Shown here one piece after another: positions 1-7,983 of a stretch of 57,690 bases of DNA. The translations under genes were made by a program, and so were the position numbers. Origin of the DNA: an uncultured Bradyrhizobium sp. (GTDB taxonomy: Bacteria; Pseudomonadota; Alphaproteobacteria; Rhizobiales; Xanthobacteraceae). Location: the NCBI RefSeq assembly GCF_936943645.1, contig NZ_CAKZJO010000062.1, positions 1 to 57,690 of the forward strand. The letters are read 5' to 3'. The notes under the pieces are model-generated. The model was not told the DNA's origin. It saw only the letters and a list, made by a program, of their open reading frames with translations, and ran no database searches. Positions within the stretch are counted from its first letter, which is position 1. Every line of letters begins with the position of its first letter.

Positions 1-60
1 CCCACCCGCCGCGCTCCGCGCGTCGACCTCCCCCGCAAGCGGGAGAGGTGCACCGAGAAC
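1..60. repeat. GC-rich inverted repeat fragment at window edge
   Basis: Positions 29-48 form a small hairpin (CTCCCCCGC / GCGGGAG). The texture matches the other intergenic GC-rich repeat elements of this window, and the element is cut by the window start. Positions 61-105 hold the leader of the first gene, with no strong Shine-Dalgarno sequence visible. Confidence 0.4.
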
Positions 61-105
61 GACGCGGCGCCGTTCCAAACTTTTCGCCGACTGAGTAACA
101 CACGC

Positions 106-768
106 ATGTATCAGTGGGACTTCGGCATCCTCTGGAGCTATCGCTGGCTCTTTCTCAACGGGCTAGGCGTCACTGTCGGCTTCACTGTGGTCATCGTCGT
201 GCTCGGGCTCGTCTTCGGCCTGCTCGGCGCCTTCGGCAGCCTGTCGCGGTTCAGGGCGTTGCGCCTGCTCGCCCTCGCCTTCATCGAGGCGTTCCGCTGC
301 ACGCCGATCCTGGTGCAGCTGATCTGGTTCTATTACGCACTGCCGATCCTCGCCGGCGTCGAGATGACGCCGATCACGGCGTCCGCGCTGGCGCTCTCGC
401 TCTATGGCGGCTCGTTCTATTCGGAGATCATCCGCGGCGGCATCATCTCGATCGACAAGGGCCAGTCCGAAGCCGGCGCCGCGCTCGGCATGACGCCCGG
501 GCAGAGCATGCGGCGCATCGTGCTGCCCCAGGCGATCAAGCGCATGATTCCGGCGCTGATGAACCAGTCGATCATCCAGTTCAAGAACACCTCGCTGGTC
601 TCGGTGCTGGCGGTGCCCGACCTGGTCTATCAGAGCCAGGTCGCGGCGCATGACAGCTACCGGCCGCTGGAAACCTACACGGCCGTTGCGGTCGCCTATG
701 CGGCGATCCTGATCCCGCTCACCATCCTCGTCCGCCGCGGCGAGAAGCGATTGGCGGTGAGCGAATGA
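106..768 (+). CDS. Polar amino acid ABC transporter permease (HisM/GlnP family)
   Basis: Inner-membrane subunit of a polar amino acid importer, 220 residues, the usual family length. Hydrophobic segments lie at about residues 20-45, 55-82 and 88-105 and near the C-terminus (about 190-210). The cytoplasmic EAA loop that docks the ATPase is at about residues 122-142 (EAGAALGMT then RIVLPQA). The stop overlaps the start of the ATPase gene by four bases (ATGA), so the two are translationally coupled. No substrate-binding protein gene is visible; it probably lies upstream of the window. The substrate cannot be read from the sequence. Confidence 0.93.
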   Translation: MYQWDFGILWSYRWLFLNGLGVTVGFTVVIVVLGLVFGLLGAFGSLSRFRALRLLALAFIEAFRCTPILVQLIWFYYALPILAGVEMTPITASALALSLYGGSFYSEIIRGGIISIDKGQSEAGAALGMTPGQSMRRIVLPQAIKRMIPALMNQSIIQFKNTSLVSVLAVPDLVYQSQVAAHDSYRPLETYTAVAVAYAAILIPLTILVRRGEKRLAVSE

Positions 769-1559
769 GCGAGAGCCAGAAGATCGAGATCCGTGGGCTG
801 CGCAAGAGCTTTGGCAGCAACGAGGTCTTGAAAAACATCAATCTCGACGTCGCCAAGGGCGGCGTGGTGGCGCTGATCGGACCATCCGGCTCCGGCAAGT
901 CCACCCTGCTCCGCTGCATCAATCTGCTGGTGGTGCCCGACGGCGGCAGCGTCCGCGTCGGCGACACCCGTTTTTCATTCGGTGAAGGTGCAAAACTGCC
1001 CGACGTGAAGACGCTGGCAAAATTCCGCGCCACCACCGGCATGGTGTTCCAGCACTTCAACCTGTTCCCGCACATGACGACGCTGCAGAACGTGATGGAG
1101 GGACCGGTCGCGGTGCGGCGCATGGCCAAGGCGGACGCCGAGAAGCTCGCCCGTGCCCAGCTCGCCAAGGTCGGTCTTGCCGAGAAGGCCGACCAATATC
1201 CGGCAACGCTGTCCGGCGGCCAGAAGCAGCGCGTCGCGATCGCGCGCGCGCTGGCGATGGAGCCCGACGTCATGCTGTTCGACGAGGCCACCTCCGCGCT
1301 CGACCCAGAACTGGTCGGCGAGGTGCTGAACGTGATCCAGCAACTGGCCGCCGAGGGCATGACCATGGTGATCGTGACCCACGAGATCGCCTTTGCCCGC
1401 GAGGTCGCCGACCGCCTGATCTTCATGCGCGACGGCGTCGTGGTCGAGGAAGGCCCGGCGCGGCAGGTGATCGACCACCCCCAGGAGGCCGCGACGCGCG
1501 CCTTCCTCAGCCATTTCCACCGCACCGGCGCGCTGCCGCCGGCCAACGCGACAAGCTGA
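765..1559 (+). CDS. Polar amino acid ABC transporter ATPase (GlnQ/HisP family)
   Basis: ATPase subunit partnering the permease encoded just upstream. Walker A GPSGSGKST is at residues 39-47, the Q-loop at about 96 (VFQHFNL), the ABC signature LSGGQKQR at 149-156, Walker B MLFDEATSALD at about 170-180, and the switch histidine in VTHEIAF near 210. At 264 residues the length is typical. Its stop codon overlaps the ATG of the following SDR gene (TGATG), which suggests that transport and the next two enzymes belong to one operon. Confidence 0.95.
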   Translation: MSESQKIEIRGLRKSFGSNEVLKNINLDVAKGGVVALIGPSGSGKSTLLRCINLLVVPDGGSVRVGDTRFSFGEGAKLPDVKTLAKFRATTGMVFQHFNLFPHMTTLQNVMEGPVAVRRMAKADAEKLARAQLAKVGLAEKADQYPATLSGGQKQRVAIARALAMEPDVMLFDEATSALDPELVGEVLNVIQQLAAEGMTMVIVTHEIAFAREVADRLIFMRDGVVVEEGPARQVIDHPQEAATRAFLSHFHRTGALPPANATS

Positions 1560-2314
1560 TGCCTGATATCAACCGCGTCTATCTCGTCACCGGTGCCGCC
1601 AGCGGCATCGGTCGTGCCACCGCAAGACTGCTCGCCGCGCCGGGCGTGGCACTGCTGATCCACACGCGCTCGAACGCCGAAGGCCTCGACGCCACGGCAG
1701 TGGAGGTCGAAGCGAAAGGCGCAGTCGTCGCCAAATGTCTTGGCGATCTCGCTGATGAGGCTGCGGCCAGCGAAGCCATCGCTGCCACGCAAGCTGCCTT
1801 CGGCCGTCTTGATGGTCTCGTTCTCGTCGGCGGCCACGCCCGCCGCGGCAGTGCGATCGGCACGCCCGCGGATGAATTCCGCAAGGCAATGGATGAATCG
1901 GCGCTCGCGTTCACGCGTCTCGTTGACGCCGCACTCCCGCTGCTGCGCGCCGGGACTGACTCACGGATCGTCGCAGTGTCGTCCTTCGTCGCGCACGCGA
2001 TCCGCCCTGAATTCGCGCCGTTCGCCGCGACCGCCGCGAGCCGCTCCGCGCTCGAAGCGCTGGTGCGCCTCACCGCAATCGAGCTTGCGAAAGACGGCAT
2101 CACCGTCAACGCGGTGTCGCCGGGGCTCATCATCAAGGACAGACCGAGCGAGAGCCGGCTGTCGCCCGAGCAGATCGCCGCGACCGAAGCGCTGATCCCG
2201 ATGCGCCGCCGCGGGCGGCCGGAGGAAGTCGCGGAAATCATTGCCTTCCTGGCATCACCGAAGGCGTCCTACGTCACCGGCCAGGTCTGGCACGTCAATG
2301 GAGGCCTGACATGA
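1559..2314 (+). CDS. SDR-family protein lacking the catalytic Tyr/Lys
   Basis: Short-chain dehydrogenase/reductase fold, 251 residues. The nucleotide-binding TGAASGIG is at residues 11-18 and the C-terminal part is normal (GITVNAVSPG, YVTGQVWHVNGG). The active site is odd. Counting back from GITVN, the YxxxK positions are occupied by T158 and R162 (ACC and CGC codons), and the usual NNAG motif reads VGGHA. The conserved Ser around 141-142 is present. The protein may still bind NAD(P), but classical SDR chemistry is doubtful. It overlaps its neighbours on both sides by a few bases, so it belongs to the amino-acid-transporter/enolase operon. Confidence 0.88.
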   Translation: MPDINRVYLVTGAASGIGRATARLLAAPGVALLIHTRSNAEGLDATAVEVEAKGAVVAKCLGDLADEAAASEAIAATQAAFGRLDGLVLVGGHARRGSAIGTPADEFRKAMDESALAFTRLVDAALPLLRAGTDSRIVAVSSFVAHAIRPEFAPFAATAASRSALEALVRLTAIELAKDGITVNAVSPGLIIKDRPSESRLSPEQIAATEALIPMRRRGRPEEVAEIIAFLASPKASYVTGQVWHVNGGLT

Positions 2315-3438
2315 CCGAAGCAACCGTCGAACGCATCAGGCTGTTCCTGATCGAAAGCCCGATCAAGATGGCGCGCCTGCAGGGCGTCGGCAACGTCAAG
2401 GGCACCGTGAAGCGCGTGCTGATCGAGCTCACCGCGAGCGATGGCGTGGTCGGCTGGGGCGAGGCGGCGCCGTGGGAGGTGTTCACGGGAACGCCGGAGG
2501 CCGCGTTCTCTGCCCTCGATATCTATCTGCGCCCCATCCTGCTCGGCAAACCGGTGCGCCGCATCCGTGCGCTCATGGCGGAACTCGACCGCGCGCTGGT
2601 CGGCCATGCCGAGGCCAAGGTCGGCATCGAGATGGCGCTGCTCGACATCGTCGGCAAATCGTCGGGACTGTCGGTCGCCGATCTGCTCGGCGGGCGCGTG
2701 CGCGACACGATCCCCCTTTCCTTCTCGATCGCCGATCCGGACTTTTCCGCCGATCTCGAGCGGATGCGAAAGATGGTTCCGGAGGGGAACGTCATCTACA
2801 AGGTCAAGACCGGCGTGAAGCCGCATCGTGAGGACCTCGACCATCTCGAAGCGATCCGGAAAGAGTTTGGCGACAAGGTCGATCTGCGCGTCGACTACAA
2901 CCAGGCGCTGGCGCCGTTCGGCGCCATCAAGATCCTGCGCGATGTCGAGGCGTTCGCGCCAACCTTCATCGAGCAGCCGGTGCCGCGCAAATATCTCGAC
3001 GTGATGGCGCAGCTCACCGCGGCGCTGGAGACCCCCGTGCTCGCCGACGAAAGTTGCTTCGACCGCCGCGACATGATGGAAGTCGTGCGGCGCGAAGCTG
3101 CCGACGCCGTCTCGATCAAATTGATGAAAGCCGGCGGCCTGTTCGAGGCGCAGGCGATCATGGCGATCGCCGACATCGCCGGCCTGCCCGGTTATGGCGG
3201 CACGCTGTGGGAAGGCGGCATTGGGCTCGCCGCCGGCACGCAGCTGATCGCGGCCACGCCGGGCATCTCGCTCGGCTGCGAATTCTACATGCCGCATCAC
3301 GTGCTGACCGAGGACGTGCTGGAGGAGCGCGTCGCCAATCGCGCGGGTCACGTCGTGGTACCCGATGGTCCCGGCCTCGGCATCCGCGTCAGCGAAGCCT
3401 CGGTTCGCGCCAATGCAAGGGTGCTCGCGGAAGCGTGA
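2311..3438 (+). CDS. Enolase-superfamily enzyme, muconate cycloisomerase/mandelate racemase type
   Basis: 375 residues. The catalytic lysines fit the KxK pair K164/K166 and K270. Metal ligands fit D195 (DYNQ), E221 (FIEQP) and D246 (ADES). E301 in TLWEGGIG matches the glutamate of muconate lactonizing enzymes. The layout is that of the muconate cycloisomerase subgroup, which also includes dipeptide epimerases, N-acylamino acid racemases and cis-3-hydroxyproline dehydratases. Co-transcription with an amino acid importer favours an amino-acid-derived substrate over muconate, but this is inference. It overlaps the SDR stop by four bases and ends the operon. Confidence 0.9.
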   Translation: MTEATVERIRLFLIESPIKMARLQGVGNVKGTVKRVLIELTASDGVVGWGEAAPWEVFTGTPEAAFSALDIYLRPILLGKPVRRIRALMAELDRALVGHAEAKVGIEMALLDIVGKSSGLSVADLLGGRVRDTIPLSFSIADPDFSADLERMRKMVPEGNVIYKVKTGVKPHREDLDHLEAIRKEFGDKVDLRVDYNQALAPFGAIKILRDVEAFAPTFIEQPVPRKYLDVMAQLTAALETPVLADESCFDRRDMMEVVRREAADAVSIKLMKAGGLFEAQAIMAIADIAGLPGYGGTLWEGGIGLAAGTQLIAATPGISLGCEFYMPHHVLTEDVLEERVANRAGHVVVPDGPGLGIRVSEASVRANARVLAEA

Positions 3439-3463
3439 AGCGCCAGCGCAGCCACAAGCTCAG

Positions 3464-3621
3464 CTGTCGTCCCGGGCAAGCGACAGCGCAGACCCGGGAC
3501 CCATAACCACAGGGCGTGGTTGTGGCGCGAGCTGGCAACCCCGAGTCTTCGCAAAACCACTCCCTGTGGTTATGGGTCCCGGATCGGCGCGCGCTTGAGG
3601 CGCGCTTGTCTGGGACGACGA
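3464..3621. repeat. Composite inverted-repeat element, family A
   Basis: The outer arms are TGTCGTCCCGGGCAAGCG and CGCTTGTCTGGGACGACG. The inner arms are GGGACCCATAACCACAGGG and CCTGTGGTTATGGGTCCC. They enclose a unique core of roughly 50 bases. The same nested plan recurs at 23905, 32741, 35248, 55105 and, truncated, at 44970 and 57633. It lies between the enolase-family gene and the HIT gene and could fold into a long stem on either strand. Confidence 0.85.
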
Positions 3622-3715
3622 CCGCGTATGCGGTCCGCGTGCTTCCCCAATCAGACTCCCTATCGTATGGTCGGACCCACCATGCCCGACCCCATCGGGC
3701 CATCCGGAAACCCAT

Positions 3716-4135
3716 ATGTCCGAACCCGCTTGGTCGCTGCATTCCCGCCTGAAAGAAGACACCATCGACATCGGCGATCTGCCGCTGTCGAAGGTGCTGG
3801 TCATCAAGGACGCGCATTATCCCTGGCTGCTGCTGGTGCCGCGGCGGCCCGATGCGGTCGAGATCATCGATCTCGACGAGGTGCAGCAGGCGCAGCTGAT
3901 GACGGAGATCTCCCGCGTCTCGCGTGCGCTGAAGGACATCACCAAATGCGACAAGCTCAATGTCGCGGCGCTCGGCAATCTCGTGCCGCAGCTTCACGTT
4001 CATATCATCGCACGCCGCACCAGTGACGCGGCCTGGCCGCGGCCGGTCTGGGGCGTGATGCCGCCCTTGGCGCACGACGCCGCGGAGGTTCAGAATTTCA
4101 TCAGCGCGCTTCGCCGCAAGATCTGGTTGGGTTGA
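3716..4135 (+). CDS. HIT-domain protein with degenerate triad
   Basis: Small HIT-fold nucleotide-binding protein of 139 residues. The motif near the C-terminus is QLHVHIIAR, so the triad positions read H94-V-H96-I-I98: the first two histidines are kept and the third is isoleucine. The following AWPRPVW segment is typical of an alphaproteobacterial subgroup. HIT proteins hydrolyse nucleotide phosphoramidates or dinucleoside polyphosphates. With a Nudix enzyme 10 bases downstream, a nucleotide house-cleaning role is plausible. Confidence 0.88.
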   Translation: MSEPAWSLHSRLKEDTIDIGDLPLSKVLVIKDAHYPWLLLVPRRPDAVEIIDLDEVQQAQLMTEISRVSRALKDITKCDKLNVAALGNLVPQLHVHIIARRTSDAAWPRPVWGVMPPLAHDAAEVQNFISALRRKIWLG

Positions 4136-4144
4136 AAGAACATA

Positions 4145-5089
4145 ATGTCAGCATTCGACGCCTTTCCGCTGGGACAGCCGGCCTTCGTCACCAACGTGCT
4201 CGATCGCGCCGCGCATCTGCGCCGCGACGACGAGAAGCTGTTCGCGATGGAGCAGAAGCCGACGTCGCGCGCCTATGTCGTCTATCGCGACTCGCTGCTG
4301 ATCAAGCGCGAGGGCGACAAGACGCGCGCCCTGCTCTCGATCGACGAGGCGCTGAAGTGCGGCGCCAATCCCGGCACGATCTTCCTCGGGCTTCGCGACG
4401 GCGCCGCGATGTTCGGCATGGGCCTGTCGCAGGCGGCCGCCGAGAAGCTGGTGGGACGCGAGGACTACACGGTCACCGAATTGCGCGGCATGGCGATGCA
4501 GGGCGCAATTCCTCCCGACGAGCTCTCGGCGATCGCGATGGCGAAGTCGATGGTGAGCTGGCACCAGCGCCACGGCTATTGCGCCAATTGCGGCACGCGC
4601 AGCGCGATGAAGGAAGGCGGCTGGAAGCGCGACTGTCCTTCCTGCAAGGCCGAGCATTTTCCGCGCACCGATCCGGTCGTGATCATGCTGGTGGCGTCCG
4701 GCGACAAGTGCCTGCTCGGCCGCCAGAAGCAGTTTCCGCCCGGCATGTATTCGTGCCTCGCCGGCTTCGTCGAGGCCGCCGAGACCATCGAGGACGCGGT
4801 GCGCCGCGAGATCCTGGAGGAATCGGGCATCCATTGCACCGACGTGCAGTATTACATGACCCAGCCCTGGCCCTATCCGTCGTCGCTGATGATCGGCTGC
4901 AGCGCGCGCGCCGTGAGCGAGGACATCACGGTCGACCGCATGGAGCTGGAGGATGCGCGCTGGTTCACGCGCGAGGAGGCCGCCTTGATGCTGACCCGGA
5001 CGCATCCGGACGGGCTCGCCGGCCCGCATCCCTTCGCCATCGCCCACCACCTGCTCGGCCGCTGGGTGCACGACAAGAGCGGCGCATAA
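4145..5089 (+). CDS. nudC: NADH pyrophosphatase NudC (Nudix)
   Basis: Hydrolyses NAD(H)-type dinucleotides and, in characterised homologues, removes NAD caps from RNA. It has 314 residues. The zinc ribbon uses C146, C149, C164 and C167. The Nudix box runs from G207 to I229 (GFVEAAET, then REILEESGI). The NudC signature TQPWPYPSSLM follows at 239-249, which separates this family from other Nudix enzymes. The ATG lies nine bases after the HIT stop, and the kinase follows 10 bases after its own stop, consistent with one transcript. Confidence 0.95.
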   Translation: MSAFDAFPLGQPAFVTNVLDRAAHLRRDDEKLFAMEQKPTSRAYVVYRDSLLIKREGDKTRALLSIDEALKCGANPGTIFLGLRDGAAMFGMGLSQAAAEKLVGREDYTVTELRGMAMQGAIPPDELSAIAMAKSMVSWHQRHGYCANCGTRSAMKEGGWKRDCPSCKAEHFPRTDPVVIMLVASGDKCLLGRQKQFPPGMYSCLAGFVEAAETIEDAVRREILEESGIHCTDVQYYMTQPWPYPSSLMIGCSARAVSEDITVDRMELEDARWFTREEAALMLTRTHPDGLAGPHPFAIAHHLLGRWVHDKSGA

Positions 5090-5099
5090 GCGAGCATCG

Positions 5100-6050
5100 A
5101 TGGTGCTCTCCGGGACCGCGCCGCGCATCCTCTGCATCGGCATTCCCGTTCGCGACCTCACCTTTCGTGTCGAGGCCGTGCCCGCGCGTGGCAGCAAGGC
5201 CAATGCCAGCCATCTCGCCGAGATCTGCGGCGGCAACGCGCTCAATGCCGCCATCGCGATCGCACGGCTCGGCGGCCGCGTCGCGTTCGCAGGACCCATG
5301 GGCGATGCGCGGGAGACGTCGAGCGGCTTCATTCTCGCGCAGATGGCGCAGGAAGGCATCGACACCAGCCATATCGTGCGTATGCCTGATGCGAGCACGC
5401 CCGTCTCCGCGATCATCATCGACGCGACGGGCGAGCGGACGCTGACCATTTATCGCGATCCGGCTCTCTGGACGGTCAAGCTGCCCGATGCCGACAAGCT
5501 GCTCGACGATTGTCAGGCCGTCCTCGTCGAAAGCCGCTGCGCGGCGTTCGCGATCTCCCTCTGCACCGAGGCGCGCCGGCGCGGCATTCCCGTCATCGTC
5601 GGCGTCGATCGCGCGATGTTGCTACAGGACGGCTTGCTCGCGGCGGCCTCGCATCTGCTGTTCTCCAGCGAGCAGGTGCAGGAGACGGCCGGCGTCACCG
5701 AGGACGGCGAGGCGTTGAGGCTACTGGCCAGGCTGACGCCGGCCTTCCTCGCAGCCACCCGCGGTCCGGACGGCACGATCTGGCTGAACGAGGCGGGCGA
5801 GCTGGAGGAGACCGCGGCCTTCCCGGTCCAGGCGGTCGATACGCTCGGCGCCGGCGACGTCTTCCATGGCGCCTTCACACTTCGCCTGGCCGAGGGCGAG
5901 AGGATCAGGGAGGCGCTGCGATTCGCCGCGGCCGCCGCAGCGCTGAAATGCACCCGCCATGGCGGCGGCCAAGCCGCCCCACAACGCCTTGAAGTCGAAG
6001 AGGTTTTGCGCGACGTGCAGCTGTCGGGGGCCGGGAGGTCGCCGAGATAA
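5100..6050 (+). CDS. PfkB-family carbohydrate/nucleoside kinase
   Basis: Ribokinase-like fold, 316 residues. The N-terminal substrate-side glycines are in EICGGNALNAA (41-51). The anion hole and catalytic base lie in DTLGAGDVFHGAF, with D253 as the likely base. The ATP-side segment AATRGPDGTIWL is at 218-229. The phosphorylated substrate cannot be deduced. It is probably co-transcribed with nudC. The stop precedes an AT-rich palindrome and the Lrp-type regulator, a probable transcription boundary. Confidence 0.9.
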   Translation: MVLSGTAPRILCIGIPVRDLTFRVEAVPARGSKANASHLAEICGGNALNAAIAIARLGGRVAFAGPMGDARETSSGFILAQMAQEGIDTSHIVRMPDASTPVSAIIIDATGERTLTIYRDPALWTVKLPDADKLLDDCQAVLVESRCAAFAISLCTEARRRGIPVIVGVDRAMLLQDGLLAAASHLLFSSEQVQETAGVTEDGEALRLLARLTPAFLAATRGPDGTIWLNEAGELEETAAFPVQAVDTLGAGDVFHGAFTLRLAEGERIREALRFAAAAAALKCTRHGGGQAAPQRLEVEEVLRDVQLSGAGRSPR

Positions 6051-6059
6051 TGGACTTGC

Positions 6060-6080
6060 TATAGAAATATTTTCTCTATA
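6060..6080. promoter_or_regulatory. AT-rich near-palindrome, candidate Lrp-family operator
   Basis: A 21-base near-palindrome centred on 6070 with 8 of 10 base pairs matching: arms TATAGA and TCTATA around AAATATTTT-type sequence. It stands out in a GC-rich region and lies 40 bases upstream of the Lrp-type regulator ATG. Lrp/AsnC proteins commonly bind A/T-centred imperfect palindromes and autoregulate; direct binding here is inference. Confidence 0.5.
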
Positions 6081-6120
6081 TCAGGGAAATGGCACCCTGA
6101 AATGGAACAAAGTTCTTCAA

Positions 6121-6630
6121 ATGACTGACCTCGCTGTCCAGCCCCCCGAGACCAGCCGCCGCCTCGATGCCATCGACCGCAAGATACTGATGGTGCTGCA
6201 GGAGGATGCCTCGCTATCGGTCGCCGAGATCGGCGACCGTGTCGGCCTGTCCTCGACCCCCTGCTGGAAGCGCATCCAGCGCCTGGAGGCCGACGGCGTG
6301 ATCATCAAGCGAGTCGCCCTCGTCGACCAGAACAAGATCGGGCTCGGCATCTCCGTGTTCGTGTCGGTCGAAAGCTCCGATCATTCCGACGCCTGGCTGA
6401 AGAAATTCGCGGAGGCCGTCAGCGCGATGCCGGAGGTGATGGAGTTCTACCGCATGGCCGGCGACGTCGATTACATGCTGCGCGTTGTGGTCGCGGACAT
6501 GCAGGCCTATGACGTGTTCTACAAGAAGCTGATCAGCGCCGTGCCGCTGAAGAACGTCACCTCGCGCTTTGCGATGGAGAAGATCAAGTCGGTCACCGCA
6601 CTGCCGATCCCGGCGGTGGTGGCCGCTTGA
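6121..6630 (+). CDS. Lrp/AsnC-family transcriptional regulator
   Basis: 169 residues from the ATG at 6121. An in-frame start at 5959 would overlap the kinase gene and the palindrome, so I reject it. The N-terminal winged HTH runs from LDAIDRKILMVLQ (about 15-27) through the recognition segment STPCWKRIQRLE (44-55). The RAM-type ligand/oligomerisation domain follows from about residue 65, including VMEFYRMAGDVDYML. It likely senses an amino acid or branched keto acid. It converges with the histidine kinase gene, only three bases separating the two stops. Confidence 0.93.
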   Translation: MTDLAVQPPETSRRLDAIDRKILMVLQEDASLSVAEIGDRVGLSSTPCWKRIQRLEADGVIIKRVALVDQNKIGLGISVFVSVESSDHSDAWLKKFAEAVSAMPEVMEFYRMAGDVDYMLRVVVADMQAYDVFYKKLISAVPLKNVTSRFAMEKIKSVTALPIPAVVAA

Positions 6631-6633
6631 AGC

Positions 6634-7983
6634 TCAAGCCGGTTGGAAGACCGGCAGCGTGACGCTGACGCGTGTCCCTCCGCCCGGGGCCGCGCCGATC
6701 TCGATCGTGCCGCCATGGGCCTCGACCAGGTTGCGGACCACGGCGAGCCCGAGGCCGGCGCCGCCGGTGGCGCGATTGCGTGACTTCTCCAGCCGATGGA
6801 ACGGCTCCAGCACGGTCTGGCGCTGATCGGCGGGAATACCCGGCCCTTCGTCGTCGATCGACACGACCACGGCACCGTCCTTCAGGGCCGTGCGCACATG
6901 GGCGGCATGGCCGTAGGCGAGCGCATTGTCGATGATGTTGGCGAACACGCGCCGCAGCGCCAGCCGGTCACCGAGCACGACGGCATTCCGGGCACGCTCG
7001 TCCGTCACCAGTTCGACCGGTTTACCCTGAACGCGCCGGTCATGCACCTCGACTGCGATCAACGGTGCAAGCTCGACCATTTCCTGCGACAGGCCGCCGG
7101 CACCTGCCCGCGTCGACAACAGCGCGTCGTCGAGCAGCCGGATCATGTCGTCGATATCGGCCACCGCCCGCTGCCGTTCGGCATTATCGGGGATGTGCTC
7201 GACCCGCAGCCGCAGCCTTGTTGCGAAGGTCCTGACGTCATGGGCGATGCCGCCGACCAGCGTCATGCGCGCGCGCAGCATCTCGGCAAGCCGGCCCTGC
7301 AGGCGGTTGAACGCGGCGATGACGGCGCGGATCTCCGGCGCACTGCGGCGGGCGTCCGGCAGCGTCGGCGGATCAGTCGACAGATCGACGCGATCGACCG
7401 CCGCGGCGAGCTGCGCCAGCGGCCGCGTCTCGCGCTGCATGACCAGCAGGGCCAGCAGCGCGACGATCGAGCCGAACAGACCTGCGCCGAAGCCGACGGG
7501 CAAGCCGAACGGGGTGACCGGCAGGCGGGTATAGGCGTCGATGACCAGCAGATCGCCGCTGCGCAGGCCGATGCGGAATTCGATCGCGTTGGCCATCAGC
7601 CGCGCGATGCGGGGAAACAGGCGACTGGCGCGATGATCGGGCGGGGACACGATCTCGACGGCGCGGCCCGCAAGACCAGCCGCATAGGTCTCGCGCAACT
7701 GCGCCTGCTGCGGCGGCGTCTCACCGGCGACCGGTATGCCCGCGGGCACGATCCGCGCCATGAATTGCGGCGACGACACCGCATCGAGAACCGCTTGCCG
7801 GGCATCGCCCGACGTGCGCTCGAGCAGCGTTGCAAGCGCGTCGAGCCGCGCCGGCGACGGCCGCGTCAGCTCGTTCTCATGCACCGTCGTCCGGTAGAAG
7901 ATTGCCAGGATGACGGTGACGACCACGGAGAATCCGACCAGCCCGATCAGCGCCAGCCGTGCGGCGAGCGTCACGCGCAACAT
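6634..7983 (-). CDS. Sensor histidine kinase, two-helix HAMP type
   Basis: 449 residues. TM1 is at about 9-30, a periplasmic region at 31-160, TM2 at 161-182, and HAMP up to about 235. The phospho-acceptor H248 lies in IAHDVRTFATRLRLR. The proline that normally follows the H-box (HDLRTPL) is replaced by Phe. The ATPase domain has the N-box NIIDNALAYG, G1 DEGPGIP, F-box FHRLE and G2 GGAGLGLAVV. The ATG overlaps the stop of the response regulator gene by one base, so the two are coupled. The in-frame sequence upstream of this ATG is a shadow of the regulator gene. Confidence 0.93.
   Translation of the reverse strand: MLRVTLAARLALIGLVGFSVVVTVILAIFYRTTVHENELTRPSPARLDALATLLERTSGDARQAVLDAVSSPQFMARIVPAGIPVAGETPPQQAQLRETYAAGLAGRAVEIVSPPDHRASRLFPRIARLMANAIEFRIGLRSGDLLVIDAYTRLPVTPFGLPVGFGAGLFGSIVALLALLVMQRETRPLAQLAAAVDRVDLSTDPPTLPDARRSAPEIRAVIAAFNRLQGRLAEMLRARMTLVGGIAHDVRTFATRLRLRVEHIPDNAERQRAVADIDDMIRLLDDALLSTRAGAGGLSQEMVELAPLIAVEVHDRRVQGKPVELVTDERARNAVVLGDRLALRRVFANIIDNALAYGHAAHVRTALKDGAVVVSIDDEGPGIPADQRQTVLEPFHRLEKSRNRATGGAGLGLAVVRNLVEAHGGTIEIGAAPGGGTRVSVTLPVFQPA

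Noticed and set aside
5959..6120. Longer start for the Lrp-type regulator
   Set aside because: The extension overlaps the PfkB kinase gene, crosses the A/T-rich palindrome and has no conserved sequence; the ATG at 6121 gives a normal-length protein.
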